This document shows, one piece after another, positions 49,281 through 61,631 of a DNA stretch of 64,000 nucleotides. The notes below the pieces were generated by a model, which was not told the DNA's origin, did no database searches, and was given only the letters and a program-made list of their open reading frames with translations. Made by a program: the position numbers and the translations under genes. The DNA lies in assembly GCA_950295325.1 (NCBI GenBank), contig OX485808.1, positions 24,076,527 through 24,140,526 on the forward strand. Direction: 5' to 3'. Origin of the DNA: Polytrichum commune (lineage: Eukaryota; Streptophyta; Polytrichopsida; Polytrichales; Polytrichaceae). The number at the start of each line of letters is the position of its first letter. The stretch's first letter is position 1.

Positions 49281-49832
49281 CTCACAGTGTATGGCTTGGG
49301 GAACATTTATGGAATAATGTAAAGTCTCGTAAACCAGATGTAATTGTATGCATGGATGACAAATATCCATGACTTCCTTAAAAATGTTGCCAAGAATTGT
49401 GTACGACACTTGCTTAGTCTATCTAAAGACGTGAATAAGAGGAGATCCGATTTTTGATGATGCTTCATCATAGATTCACTAATGCAACACAAGTTTATAA
49501 TTTAGATCTAATTGGTAGAAGTTGGAGAACATGAAATGCAAACCAAATAACACCCATATACCTCAAGGGAAAAACGATATAGCCTTGAGAAATGTATTCT
49601 TGAAAAAAACTACACTAAATATTGGATTTAGAGTTGCACTTTGTATTTGTTGTGCTCAATACAAATTGTAAAGCGTTGGTGTAGTGTCATCAACACTAAA
49701 TGTAAACCTAACATAAATATTACCATTCCTTGTGAAACAAAATGGACATTATACATTAAGAGTGTTGCAATTCATGTTACTTAGTAAGTTGACTTCTTAA
49801 GCATTTAGGGATTTATTTACTTTTGGCCTTGT

Positions 49833-49868
49833 TAGAGAGAGAGAGTTAGAGTGAGAGAGAGAGAGAGA
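49833..49868 (+). repeat. GA-rich microsatellite upstream of UFSP2
   Basis: Interrupted (GA)n about 200 bases before the UFSP2 start, probably in the promoter or 5' UTR. GA tracts here are common in plant promoters; function is inferred only. Confidence 0.7.
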
Positions 49869-50073
49869 ACAGAGAGCCTTCTTCGCAAGCAAGAAGCAAA
49901 ACAGGGGAAGGATTGCTTGGCTTCGGGACGGAATCCGATCGATCAGGCACGATCTGACGACGAATGCATCCAAAAGCACAGAATCAAAGAGGTTGCGGAG
50001 AAGGATGGAATTGAAAAATCTGAAAGATTGAATGTTGGACGCTGTCGAGTAGGTGAAGCAAATTTTTGAAGCT

Positions 50074-53000
50074 ATGGAGAGCGTTCGAGTTTTGCGAGGC
50101 TCCGTGGAAGTAGCAGGAAGGGGCGTCACATGGTTGCTGGGTGTGCCTCATGCCCCGAAAACAATTCTGTCATCGGTGCGTTGCTTGCAATTCGATGTCA
50201 AAAGTGATGAGCCTGAATATGGGGTTGAGGCTGGTAAGAAAACACGAGTCTCAATTTGCATCTATCTGTATGCAATCTTAGAAATCGTGGAAGATTTTAG
50301 GTTTTTCTACAGGAATGGAGTTTGGGAGTCCTCTATATAATTTTGATATATTTTTCATTAGCATTAGTATCCATCTCCCATGCCAGAAAGATTTAGCGAA
50401 GGGGAAAAGATAAACAAGGGATCCATGGCATGACAAAATTGAAGCATCATGGCTCAAGATTTCTGCTTGTACTAGTGCAAAGGAGAAGTCGTATTGAAGA
50501 GGTTGATGTCTTATGTCTGTTGCAAATAATTGCTTTCCGTTTTCTCAATCATCTTAGTGTTGCGGTGACTTAACCTGCTTGAAAAATTGGCAAAGGAGAA
50601 GTGAAGGTTGATATCATATATGTGTTGTGCACATGATCGCCTTCCATTTCTCAAGCATCTAAGGGTTGCAGTGACTTAGCCTACTTGAAAAATTGGCATA
50701 AGGAGAAGGCCTCTTGACGAAGTTGGATATGTTATATGTGCTGCAAACAACCGCCTTCCGTTTCTGAAGCAGCTAAGTGTTGCGATGACTTAACGTATTT
50801 GACATCCACCTTCCATTCTCAAGAATCTAGGTCTGGTGGTGATTTTCCTATATGGGAGTCGTCTTTGCTCCTCGCTACGGGCAACTATCCACATGTGGGT
50901 TAAAATTCACCTGCAAGTAGATTTCCTCCCTGTGGTTCACATGGTTACACGAACTGAGGAGCAATAGGAGATTCTTTGATTGTTTTTCACTACACATTAA
51001 GTGACCTCATCTAAAAACCTCATCTCATATTGGGACGTCCTATAATATTTGTAATGATGGAAGATTGTGGGTTTTGCTGAAGAATTGGAGTTTGGGGTTT
51101 GTTAAGAAGATGCATGAGCTAATTTTCAATTTTTACTGGGCAGAGGAGCTGCGAGTCCTGCTACCCAGGGGTTTGGACGTGCTGGGTGTGCTTTTGATCA
51201 TCGAGGAGAAACAACCCGAAAATATTACACGAGCTGGGGACATTACACTGAAATTGCGAGGGAGGCTCTGGCCAGGGACAAACACTCACAGAGGAGCCAT
51301 TGCAGCTGTGGCCCAGCTCGGTGGAAAAAATGAGACAGTGCAATATAGTTGGTATGATGGAAGCAGCTCGAGCAATCTGCAAGCCCTTGGAGTGGAAATT
51401 TTTGATGATGGCGCATGGAATGACATCACTTTGCTGCGTTGCCAGATGCAACTGAGCATGCCATTATATTTTGTATCGTCGGTGGAAGCACCAGGTAACT
51501 TCATTTGCCACGTTTCTTGCTGCAAGTGCCTCTTAAGCATTTACACTTAGGGCTTACGGTTGGGGTTTAAGCATTGCAGAATGCAAGTGGGCAGCATTTA
51601 ATGTTGAGTCTGTCTTGTTACACACCCTTCAAGGTTAAATATCTTTACAATGTAAATTCAACATTTAGCTAATTATTCAATCATCTTAATATCAACTTTC
51701 CACAATTAAATATAGAAAAAAAGATTGGAATTGGAACCCCATGTTTGGAAGGCATTTGAATAATGTTGTCGTTTGATGTGATTGAATTGTTGTCCAATTG
51801 ATATTGATATAATGGATCTGGAGATTTGTGATGAGGTTCTCCAGGTCTGCTAATTGTTTCTGCTAGATTGCTGTGTACTCGTAATCTTGTCAGGGGTTGT
51901 TGGTGTGTTAGGTTCCCGCAATAGGACTATCTGAAGTTGAGTGAATTGTTTATATAATTAGTGACGTTCTGTGTAGGAGTGTGATTTCGCACCTCAGAAC
52001 ATTTCCAGCTGGCTCTAAAGTTGTTGTGGTGTAGCAGTCCTTAAGGGCCTGAGGAGTGAAGCATTTTCTAAGACGTGTTCTTAAAATCAGGTTTTCAAGG
52101 GTTTCTTCACATATATTACACAAGAGAAGTTGTGAGGCGCCGTCAAAGGATCACATGTATATGGTATAATTTAGAATAACTACTTATGGTCCTCCCAAAA
52201 TGAATTTGGAAGTACAACCTTTGGATATACGTCATAACCACAAATCTCACTCTTCTGGATGTGAGAAACTTGATGTGATTGGCAAATAATACACATACTA
52301 TAGATTGGTGGAAGGTTGCAAGCATAGTATGATCTTGAAGTGATTAAACAGTCAAAGAGTCTCTTGAGATGTGAGCACTTCATAAAGTGTAGAGGATAAA
52401 CATTCGTGATCAAGCTTTTGGGGGTGGTAAACAACTTTAATAGCTATGTATAGGGGAAATGATTGCTAAGAAATACTTATTTCTGAGCATATCTGATCTT
52501 TTAAAAGTGACAGTCCCTTTTTGGGATGTTTAGGCCAATAAAGGTTGAATGCCCAATATTTAGAGTGCAGACACTGTTGTCTTCCACAGATCTGTAACAT
52601 TTTTTGATTCCTGTTCAGCATTTCAGGAACAAGCTCTTAAGGCTATTGAGAACATCATAGCACAATTGAAGAGTGGCAATCCAACATTTCTAGTGGAAGG
52701 GCCAGGAGGAGCAGTTTTACTTGGGACATCATTTCAGGCTGGTTCCAATGGTCAACAACAGTCCCCCGTCTGTTCCAGTCTCTCTGCACCTCAGACATTC
52801 ACAACTCCTGGAGGATACCAGGTGTGGGTACTTATATTTTTTGTGCCTAACATAAATTTTGTTATTGAAGCACAACTCGATTAATCACTTGAACCTTGCT
52901 CAATAGAGTTATCCTTTAACTGAATGGGACTTTTAGTTAGATATTGGTTGTTTTGCATACAGAACCTTTCATATTTGGTGCATGCTTGGAGGCCATGTGG

Positions 53001-56000
53001 AGGTTTGCATGAAGAACATTCTATATCAGTTCATTGTGGGTAAAACTCATTTTGGCATGCCAAGAGATGAGTTTGACCCTCAATGTATAAAGATGGGTTG
53101 ACCATTGAAATTTGAACACTACCTCCAGCGCGCACCACAAGTAGGAAGAAATCATTGATTCCAACTTATGGGAAATCATAGGGACCAACTCCTGACTAAA
53201 AACCCATCGAGTTAAAGGATAACTGTAATATGGCGTTTGCTTCTAGGGCACGACTTGATTAATCACTGGAAGCTTGCTCAATAAATGTCGTGAGTGATTT
53301 TCTCTTTCTACAAATCTTAGCTTTCACTCCCTTTGCAGATTCCCATGCCAGTGAACGTCAAGGTTCTGGGTGACTCAGCAATCGCAAAAGACTCTGGTCT
53401 TCTCATGCAGAATCTTTCTGGTACATACTAAACCCTAAACACCAACCCTAATTTGCACTACTCTCAATTTGAGGCTTGAATCGACAGCTTGAAAATTGGT
53501 GGTCTTCCTTCGAAAGTGCTCTGCAATACTAACAAGCATGCTTTCCCTCTTGCACTGGTTGTTTAACTCGCAAAGAAATGAATGTCATCACATACTTCGA
53601 AGTGTGAAATTAAATATGAGTATCTATATCAAATTTCCACCTTGTGGTGTATAATGTAGTTATGTTACAATACATTCATTATCTTACATAAAAATTTGCT
53701 AGGTAGTAGTATAATCTGATACATAATATATATGAAAGTAAAATAAAAAAAAGACCAGAAAACTAACACAAATTAATATATAGTCTATGCTGTTTTTTTT
53801 CAATACATGGTTGTTTTGACTTGATAATTTTGCCTCTGGAAATTTGTGATGGTTGCAAGAAGCTGATGTTGTTTGAGATGTATGCAAATTACTGCAGCCA
53901 GGAGTCCTGTGTTTGTTCAACTATTGAAGCTGAATGTTGACGTGCTTTGTATGGCACCGAGCCATATGTCTGCGGTGGAAGCAGCCACGTCACTGGTCAC
54001 ACCTGCTCTTTGTGACCAATTGACAACAATGTGTAACATGGTGAAGAAAAACACCTTGCTGAATTCCAAGGTATTGTGAATTATTTGTACCTGTGTCTCT
54101 TAAACCTTCATTTGGTTATCAGGACCAGTGGTGTGTTTATACAGGATATGTCACAATTTGTACAACCCCCCAACATGTATGGAGTAATGTTTTATCTGGT
54201 CTATGTATTGACTCCATACTTAGCACAACCTAACTAAGAGAGGAAGTGAAAATAAAGTAATATGTGATAAATACATGCATGTATTCTCTGATTGGAATAA
54301 TGAATATGGTACATAAGATAATTTTAGCTATGGTACCCCTCTGTATGACACCCTGAGCCCCAGATGGCCTCTCAAACCTTTAAGGATTTAGATGAGGACA
54401 TCGACTTGCAGATTACTGAACCCATAAGTAAATTACCATAATAGTCTTTCGCAAGGTTCTACTTTGGGATGGCATGAAGAATGTTAGGGTTTCTGAGAAG
54501 ATCTCAGAATGCTGAAAGGTGAACAGAGTGGAACCATGATGCTTTTTTCTTTTTTTTTCTTTCAGATATCAGCATTCCATTTTTGTCCCTTGAGGTTTCC
54601 CATCACAGCAATTTTGGACCTGAGCTATGGGGAAACTGAGATGGCTCTTGGTGAGTCTCACTTTGAGGTTAAGCCACTCAAAATATATGAAGAGAACCTC
54701 TGCCAATATATGCATCTTCACATCTTCTCTTAGTAAAATGATCCATTTGAAGTACTAGCATTAACAGTGATTGGCTGCTCCTCTTGTCACTCTAACTAGA
54801 GATTTCTGTGTGTGTACTTCTTGATGATTTCTGCACTTTGACCTTTTCCTAAAGGTTCTAGTTATTTTAAATTCTTGTATTTAAAAATTTCATCCTCTAA
54901 CTCAACATGACATTTGGTCGGGAGTTTTTTTTATTTTTATTTTTATTTTTTAATAGTAAAATTGAAATTCCCCATACAAAACCTTCCATATTTGGTATTT
55001 TTGCAGTGCACGCTGAAGGGAAGTGTGAAGGTTTGAACAAAGAACAATCAATGTTGGTTCATTAAGGGTCAAACTCATTTTGGCATACTAGGATGTGCTA
55101 AAATGAGTAAGGCTCTTAGCAAACCGAAATAGGTTGCTCTTCATTCAAATCTAAACACTACCTCCAAGGATGCACCACCACTGGAAAGAAATCATTGATT
55201 TTTACGCAAATCAACCAATGGGAAAATTATAGGGCACCAACTCCTGACGAAAGTCCTATTGAGTTAAGGGATAAGTCAACTATGTCTGGTTTTTTGGTTC
55301 TAATAATGGTTGGTCTGTGGCAGTGAACAAGAGAAAAGCATTGCATCAAAGATTGGGATTGCCATTAGATCGACCCATGCTTCGTGTTGCAAATGCATTG
55401 ACATCTATGAACGTGGAATCTGTAGTTGATGCTTCTTTGGGTATAGTGCTATCATCTGAATATGTTGTTCATTTGATTTGTGCTGGAAGTGATTTCAGTG
55501 TTTTTTGTAATGCAGTTCCTAATCCTGAGGCATGATCATGAGCCTTGGTTCATTGACATTTTTGTTTGTTTTCCTGGCATAGGGTGGAAGCGTTTGCGTG
55601 ATGTGCACATAGGCTTGCCTTCTTCTGGAGGTCAGTTGTGTGTCATCTTTTGGTATCACCGTGGTTGTTACTGTGCAGTTTTGGGTGATATATATATATA
55701 TATATATATATGCTAATTTAGAAACCGCATTGTGCTTCACACTCTAACATGCCTAAAAGATGCGGGATATGTCTGGATGCAGTCCTACTAGCAAACAGCC
55801 CAGCAATTAGAAACATATTTGAGCTCATGATTCCTTAACCCTCAAAGAACCCAAGGGGTACAATGTACGATCTATGCACATAATTTCTACAGGGCTCATC
55901 AAGTTTTGAAATCATAATATTTTAGATCTAAGGGTTTGAAACTGTCCTTAGCACATTATTGTCAAGGAGAAAATGAAAAAGACACGCATATGCGATGTTG

Positions 56001-59000
56001 ATGAACAAAGTACTAAGTATTTAGTTGCATCCAAGGGCACCCAGGCTGTGTATATTTGAACCGAATTTTTAATAATATACTGGTATTGAACTGATTTGAA
56101 AAGTTCACTTGAAAAATGAGTTGATTTAGGATAGGATCACTTTTGGCACAATCTGCCAAAAATGGAAGCATGCATTTCAAATACACATTTTTGTGCATGG
56201 AGGGGCTCAGAGTGGGCCTTTTGGACGCTCTCGGTACATGCTGAAGAAGCCTGATCCTTGTGGTAGTTGTATCAGTTGTTGGTGGCACGCAGAGTTTGGT
56301 GGATGGTTCTTACGAGTACTTCCATTACCTACAAGATCGCATTGATGACAATGTGAGCTCCATGTTGAGATTTGAACCTATGCTTGCAAATCATTTAAAT
56401 TGAGAAATGCATGTAACAATGTTGTATTTAAGTTCTTTCATGCACTCAACTTGACTTTCAGAAGCCATGTTACCAACCTATGTTAACATCATGATTTGTG
56501 ACCAAGGGCTTCTTCTTGAGATCACCATGTCTTGCATTTATTATTGCAAATATAGTCACCAGTAATATTGCTTAGGTCTGCCTATTATTTTAAAGTATTA
56601 TAAAAGTAGTGTTACAATATCCTATTGCAAACATGATGCTTTATTGTCAATGTTTCAGGGTTGGGGATGTGCATACCGATCCTTGCAAACCATAATCTCT
56701 TGGTTCAGATTACAACATTACACCTCTGTGGCTGTCCCTACCCACAGGTATAAAGCTATCGTCAAATGTTTCTCTTTCTGCAACATTGAATTAACGTTGG
56801 TTTGATAGTGGCTTTATTTTACTACCATTTGGGTATACCAGTAGGGAATGGATAAGTGACAGTATTTTTGTTTTGATACCGTTCGGGTCTTTATACCATG
56901 CAGGAACTTTAGTACTGAGGCAAATTTACCTTAGTATCAATATGGTTTACAATGGTATTGATCCATATAATAGCTTGGGTTTGCAAAGATTCTCTCACCT
57001 TGAGATACCTACCAAATTTTAATATTTGATACCTTTATTGATGTTGATTATGAATACTCATGCATTCACCTATATACCAGACCAACATTGGTTTGTATTT
57101 GATACAGAGCCTTTAAATGTGTTTCCCATGCGAAAGAGTATTTATGTTAATCTACGTTCTATGATGATGATTCTTTGATGTAGCGAGTAGGTCAAACAAT
57201 GTTCCTCTTCAAAGCAGGATTTTCAACCACAAGCAATCTGCATGCAAGGGTCCAAGTTGGTTTAGCCTTATAATAGTTGATAGCTATGAATTACAATATA
57301 CATTATCTGTGGAGCATAATTGTTATGTTATGATGTAGATATTCAGTTTTGGGATGCAAATTCTCTTTTTGTAAATTGTCTTGACTTTCATTTTTGACCT
57401 TTGCCAGGGAGATTCAGGAAACACTAGTTGAGATTGGCGACAAGGATGCTTCTTTCATTGGCTCGCAGGGATGGATTGGTGCAATCGAACTGAGTTTTGT
57501 TTTAGACAAACTACTTGGTGTACGTAAGCCCAAGATGTATAATTTGGTTCATGAAATTTGGTGAAGTCTTCTAATTACAAATGATCATCAAAGCATAAAG
57601 ATTGTGTTTTTTGTTTGGAGCATGTAGGGAGATGATGAATTACCTTTTGTGATTGCTTGCAGATATCTTGTAAAGTGCTCGATGTGCGGAGTGGAGCTGA
57701 TCTTCCTGGTAAATGTAGAGAATTAGCTCTCCATTTCAACACTCAGGGTACACCCATTATGATTGGTAAGGCTTTTCCATTCCCTTCCTTCTTTATAGGG
57801 TTGGTAAGCATAATCCCGTTTTAAACTAGAGCTCAAGTTGAGAGCTTGAACTTGGGATTTGTGGGAGTGGATGCTTGCAGTTGACAAGCTTTCATCCAGA
57901 GCTCAAACTATTGAGAGCTTGACCAATCTTCAAGCTCTCATTAATTTGAGGCAATCGTAAAGTCCCTATCAAGGGGGAAGTATACTAGAAATATGACCAA
58001 TCATGACAAGCCAAAGAATGCTCGAAAGCAAAAATGAAAGCTTGAGTTCTCAAAAATTCCTAAGCCTAAGCCTACCTCATGCAGGTAGTTTAGTAATTTG
58101 ATTGAGAGCTTGTTGTAGCTGTTCCACATGGGATCCATGAAAGCGCCATTAAAGCATTGTAAGCATTGTAAGCACGGTCAAAAGTTCAAGCTCTCAAAGT
58201 TGAAAGCTCAATTGTGAAGTGGATTTGAGTGAACAAGTATTTGTAAGAGGCACCCTGCCAATGAGATGGTTCTTTTCATCAAGCTCTCAACCTTTGATCT
58301 TTCAACCTCTCTTAATGGTGAAGTTCCATGGAGCAAACCAGGCACCATGGTCCAAAATACTCTTTTGGCTCCATGGGTGTAGACATGGTCATTAAGGTTC
58401 ATTATAGACTTAAAGCCTTAAAATTTCCCACCCCCCTTGGATACAAAGGTCCCAAATTGTAAGGTCTCAAATACCACGTCACTGGCATGATCAAAGGTAC
58501 CCATGAAGTGAAGAGTTTTAATTTGAGGATAACTTAGGTATTACATGAAAAGGCAATGGACCCTACAGTGTGTATGGGAAAAAACGATGAGAAAGTGTAC
58601 ATTGCACACTTTCTCACCCCTCATGGAAACATGGATTTGGGGGAGTGCATCCATGGTGGAAGGGAGCATTTGTAGGCATACAAAAATGCTTGCCACCTCC
58701 TCCCTTGGATGTTGTTCCTAAGGCCTCCTTTACACTAGTGCTCGAATTGAGAGCTCAAACTTGCAATTTTGGGGAGTTTGATACTTGGAATTGGCAAGCT
58801 TTCATCTGAAGTTTAAACTATTGAGAGTTTGACCGATCTTCAAGCTCACAATATTTTGAGTTTGTGCAAACCGGTAATCCTCAAAGTGAGAGATCAAGGA
58901 GGGAATGATAGTAACAAAGAAGCATTCATGGAAGTAGTCATTTCACATAGGATCCACATTCTATGTTTGAATGAGAGCTTGAAGTTTTTATGATATGTAT

Positions 59001-59560
59001 GCTTCATGATAGTAGACAGAGAAGCATTCAAGTCGTAAACGTTCCACATAGGATACATCAAAAGTCATAGTCACCGCACATAGGATCTGTCAATGCACCA
59101 TCTAAGTGTTGTAAGTCACGTTGAGAGCTGGTGTGGAAAGTGGATTTGAGTGAACAAGCACACTGCCAATGAGAAATTTCCTTTCTTTGATCTCTTAACC
59201 AAAGCTCCCAACTCGAGCACTACAGTAGTGTAAAGGGGGGGACCTTTACCTTGGACTCTTTCTTTGTCTCTGATGTGAATTCTATTCATTGCAGTTGGTC
59301 AGTCTACTCAATATCACATTTGTTTGGCAGGAGGGGGTGTGTTGGCATACACATTACTGGGAATTGATTACAACGAATTGACTGGAGAGAGCGCATTTCT
59401 CATATTAGATCCTCATTACACTGGTGGTGAAGACTTGAAATCTATTTGCAGTGGAGGCTGGTGTGGCTGGAAAAGGGCTGTAGGTGTCAATGGGAAAGAA
59501 TTTTTCCTTGCTCATAAGTTCTACAATCTTTTACTACCACAACGTCCAAACACTGTATGA
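50074..59560 (+). CDS. UFSP2: UFSP2, UFM1-specific cysteine protease
   Basis: Peptidase family C78 enzyme that removes UFM1 from substrates; UFSP2-type enzymes act largely at the ER. Thirteen exons: 50074-50233, 51144-51494, 52621-52821 (start approximate), 53339-53420, 53898-54070, 54566-54650, 55324-55440, 55583-55630, 56276-56352, 56659-56747, 57408-57519, 57663-57765 and 59331-59560, all GT-AG. The total is about 605 codons, close to Arabidopsis UFSP2 (about 645). Catalytic blocks are intact: [19 protein letters not shown] (Cys nucleophile), [35 protein letters not shown] and LILDPHYTG (Asp and His), ending [20 protein letters not shown] and [15 protein letters not shown] precede the catalytic Cys. 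The start at 50074 gives [20 protein letters not shown], which resembles plant UFSP N-termini; the 5' UTR holds a GA repeat. Introns carry family A, a foldback pair and a tandem repeat. Confidence 0.92.
50477..50815 (+). repeat. Three-copy tandem repeat of about 112 bp (UFSP2 intron 1)
   Basis: Three diverged units starting near 50477, 50591 and 50701, each with AAAGGAGAAG, CGCCTTCCGTTTCT and GTGTTGCGGTGACTTA-like blocks. Confidence 0.8.
52908..53223. mobile_element. Family A foldback, copy 10 (UFSP2 intron 3)
   Basis: Well-preserved ends (GTTATCCTTTAACTGAATGG and ATCGAGTTAAAGGATAAC). Flanked on both sides by an imperfect copy of the same roughly 50-base host sequence. Confidence 0.85.
54891..55274. 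mobile_element. Family A foldback, copy 11 (UFSP2 intron 6)
   Basis: Ends CATCCTCTAACTCAACATG and ATTGAGTTAAGGGATAA. The left arm carries an inserted T/A-rich tract (repeated TTTTTATT) not seen in the other copies. It ends about 50 bases before the next exon. Confidence 0.8.
55688..55711. repeat. (TA)n microsatellite in UFSP2 intron 8
   Basis: About twelve TA units shortly after the exon ending at 55630. Confidence 0.9.
56860..57110 (+). repeat. Repeat shared with JmjC intron 2 (UFSP2 intron 10)
   Basis: Shares ATTCTCTCACCTTGA.ATACC, TATTGATGTTG and TAGTATCAATATGGTTTA-like blocks with 24975-25260, same orientation. Confidence 0.7.
57820..58320. mobile_element. Foldback element, GAGCTTGA-rich family, copy 1 (UFSP2 intron 12)
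   Basis: Starts TTAAACTAGAGCTCAAGTTG and repeats TTGAGAGCTTGACCAATCTT-type blocks. The right boundary is approximate. Confidence 0.6.
58722..59242. mobile_element. Foldback element, GAGCTTGA-rich family, copy 2 (UFSP2 intron 12)
   Basis: Left GGCCTCCTTTACACTAGTGC and right, inverted, CCCCCTTTACACTACTGTAG, then CGAGTTGGGAGCT. It is a tandem neighbour of copy 1. A perfect 10-bp hairpin (GAGAAAGTGT/ACACTTTCTC) lies just upstream at 58589-58615. Confidence 0.7.
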
Positions 59561-59610
59561 CCTGTGCTGTGGTCCACACATGTGTAATAGACAATACACA
59601 TTTTTGGCAT

Positions 59611-59950
59611 ATAAGGTAGACATGTGTTATTTGGAAACTTTTCTCTCTGCACCCACTTCTTGAAGGATATGAAACATGCAATAAGTGCAAGATGATTAGC
59701 AAATCCAAATCGTGCCCGTAGCCATTTGCCTCAAAAATTTTGTAGCTCATATGAATACCTTATCCATAATCAAACTGAAGTATCTCATGCTCATTAAATG
59801 GTCATATAAGTCCCTCCAATCATGTTGACTATTGAGCCTAAAATGGTTAGCATATTTTGAGCATGTAGTCCAATTTCTTTTAATAACATGTTTTTTTGGT
59901 GCTAGTTCTTAGATCCACACCTAGTCACATGCCACTCAAATATAAGTGTC
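59611..59950 (+). repeat. Dispersed repeat family B, copy 7
   Basis: Starts about 50 bases after the UFSP2 stop codon (ATAAGGTAGACATG), so it may lie in the UFSP2 3' UTR. Confidence 0.8.
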
Positions 59951-61631
59951 AAGATTATTGCAAGGGGGGGCTAAGTTCTAAAACATGAGTAAATTTGTTT
60001 GTTGTGGAAAATACAAGTTGGAATGTCATTCATCATTAAATTAGCCTAGTTTGGCTGTTGCATGAATAACTTATATAAACTTCATATCTGGAGATTCTAG
60101 AAAGAGGACTTTTGATAATTTGAGAACTCCAAGTAATATTTAAATAATGAGAATATGCTAGCATGACAACATTTTTTTGCAAAATCTGACAATCTTTGGT
60201 CCATATATTGGTTCTTTTACAAATTATTAATTTGTTGCTCAAATGAAAGTCAATTTTTGACTTTGGAATAGAGAGGTGGTCAACTCCCTTCCTCAAATTT
60301 CAACTTCCCCCTATAATTGTGCATGGAAATTGACTTTCATTTAAGCAATTGACTTTTTATATGGAAATGGGTCAAAATTTGTCATTTCGAAGTTTTCTCC
60401 AACACAGCTGGCACATGGATGTGCGCCCTTGGGTTGTGCATACAATTTGACTATGGATCCAATCAGATTAGGACTCCAACAGCCTACTTTCAGTAACCGA
60501 CTAATTCAAATTGTGTCAAAATAGCTATTAAAAGTGATTTGTGCAAGAATTCTCCACCACCTAACTTTCGTGTTTGCAACACTTCTGTGTTGATTCACAA
60601 TCGTAGGATGGAATGTGGATTGCCCACTTGGACAAATTGGAGACAGTGGTATGATTTCAAATGGTGTTTTCCATATTAGGAAACTGCTTTCAAACCAGAA
60701 AATCAAAGCATCCCACTTCCACAAAAGTCAAGTTGGTACTGAGAGGAGGGGCACATTTTAGTTGGACAAGAAAGAATTCATCCAACCTTGGCTCAATAAT
60801 CATTCTGTAGTGACTTTGTGTGTAGGTATGGGATGGGTAAAAGATCTCAGTATATTCCAACTACGGTAAGACACAGCTTTTGCTCAACTGTAGCATAGCT
60901 GAAAGTCCCCAGTACACATTTAGCTACAGCAAAGTGGACCCATAGCTCAGAATGGGCCTTCCAAAGATGAGAAATGGGGCATGAAAACTATGGGCTTACA
61001 CAAATGTCAAAGATAAAGTTACACTCAACCAGGACTTTATCTGAAAATTACTAAAATTCCAGAAAAGAACAAGGTACTCATCAACTTGGGAACATGTTGA
61101 CCACTGCTGTTGTAGGACCAGGACACAAGCCAACTTACACAAGCATTGAAAACTTGCTTCAAGTTTCCAGCCCTACTTGAAACACACTTCAAATTAGATG
61201 GAATAATACTCTGCTCTCAAGAACTCTGGTGCCTTTAGATAACAATAAATAAAATTGAATGTATTCCGCTGGATGGTCATAAATGTTTGTACATGGGTTG
61301 AATGACGACCGAGAACAGATGCAAGTCACTTCATTAATAGAGTAACCTCTTGACATCTGTTGCACTCTGCACATCATTTACACCATCCATCTGAAATGTA
61401 TCTACTAATTAGACCCTCTACTGGTGGAAAGATCTGCTTGATTTTAACTATATCTGCAAAGCATGTGGGGACTTCACCAAAACTCTTACTATTAAACATG
61501 ACGTTGCAATATACAAATTGAGCACCCCGCTGCTGCATGCGCATCTTTCGTGATGAACTTCCCCACCAAACTCTACATTTCAAACAATGAATCTCAAAGC
61601 AATAAGACAGCAATATATCAATCAGAGCCTG
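59951..61631. other. Intergenic region between convergent UFSP2 and kinase genes
   Basis: No gene is recognised. The part near 61.2-61.63 kb is probably kinase 3' UTR. Confidence 0.5.

Larger units (their letters stand above)
37146..49800. other. Gene-poor, repeat-rich region
   Basis: Apart from the listed repeats, an oligo-T run (42238-42257) and an interrupted A-tract (44424-44460), no coding region is recognised. Open frames are under 135 codons, without domains, conserved splice context or codon bias. The 47.7-48.2 kb frame (MEELQNGESLL..) is the longest plain one and remains unassigned. Confidence 0.6.
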
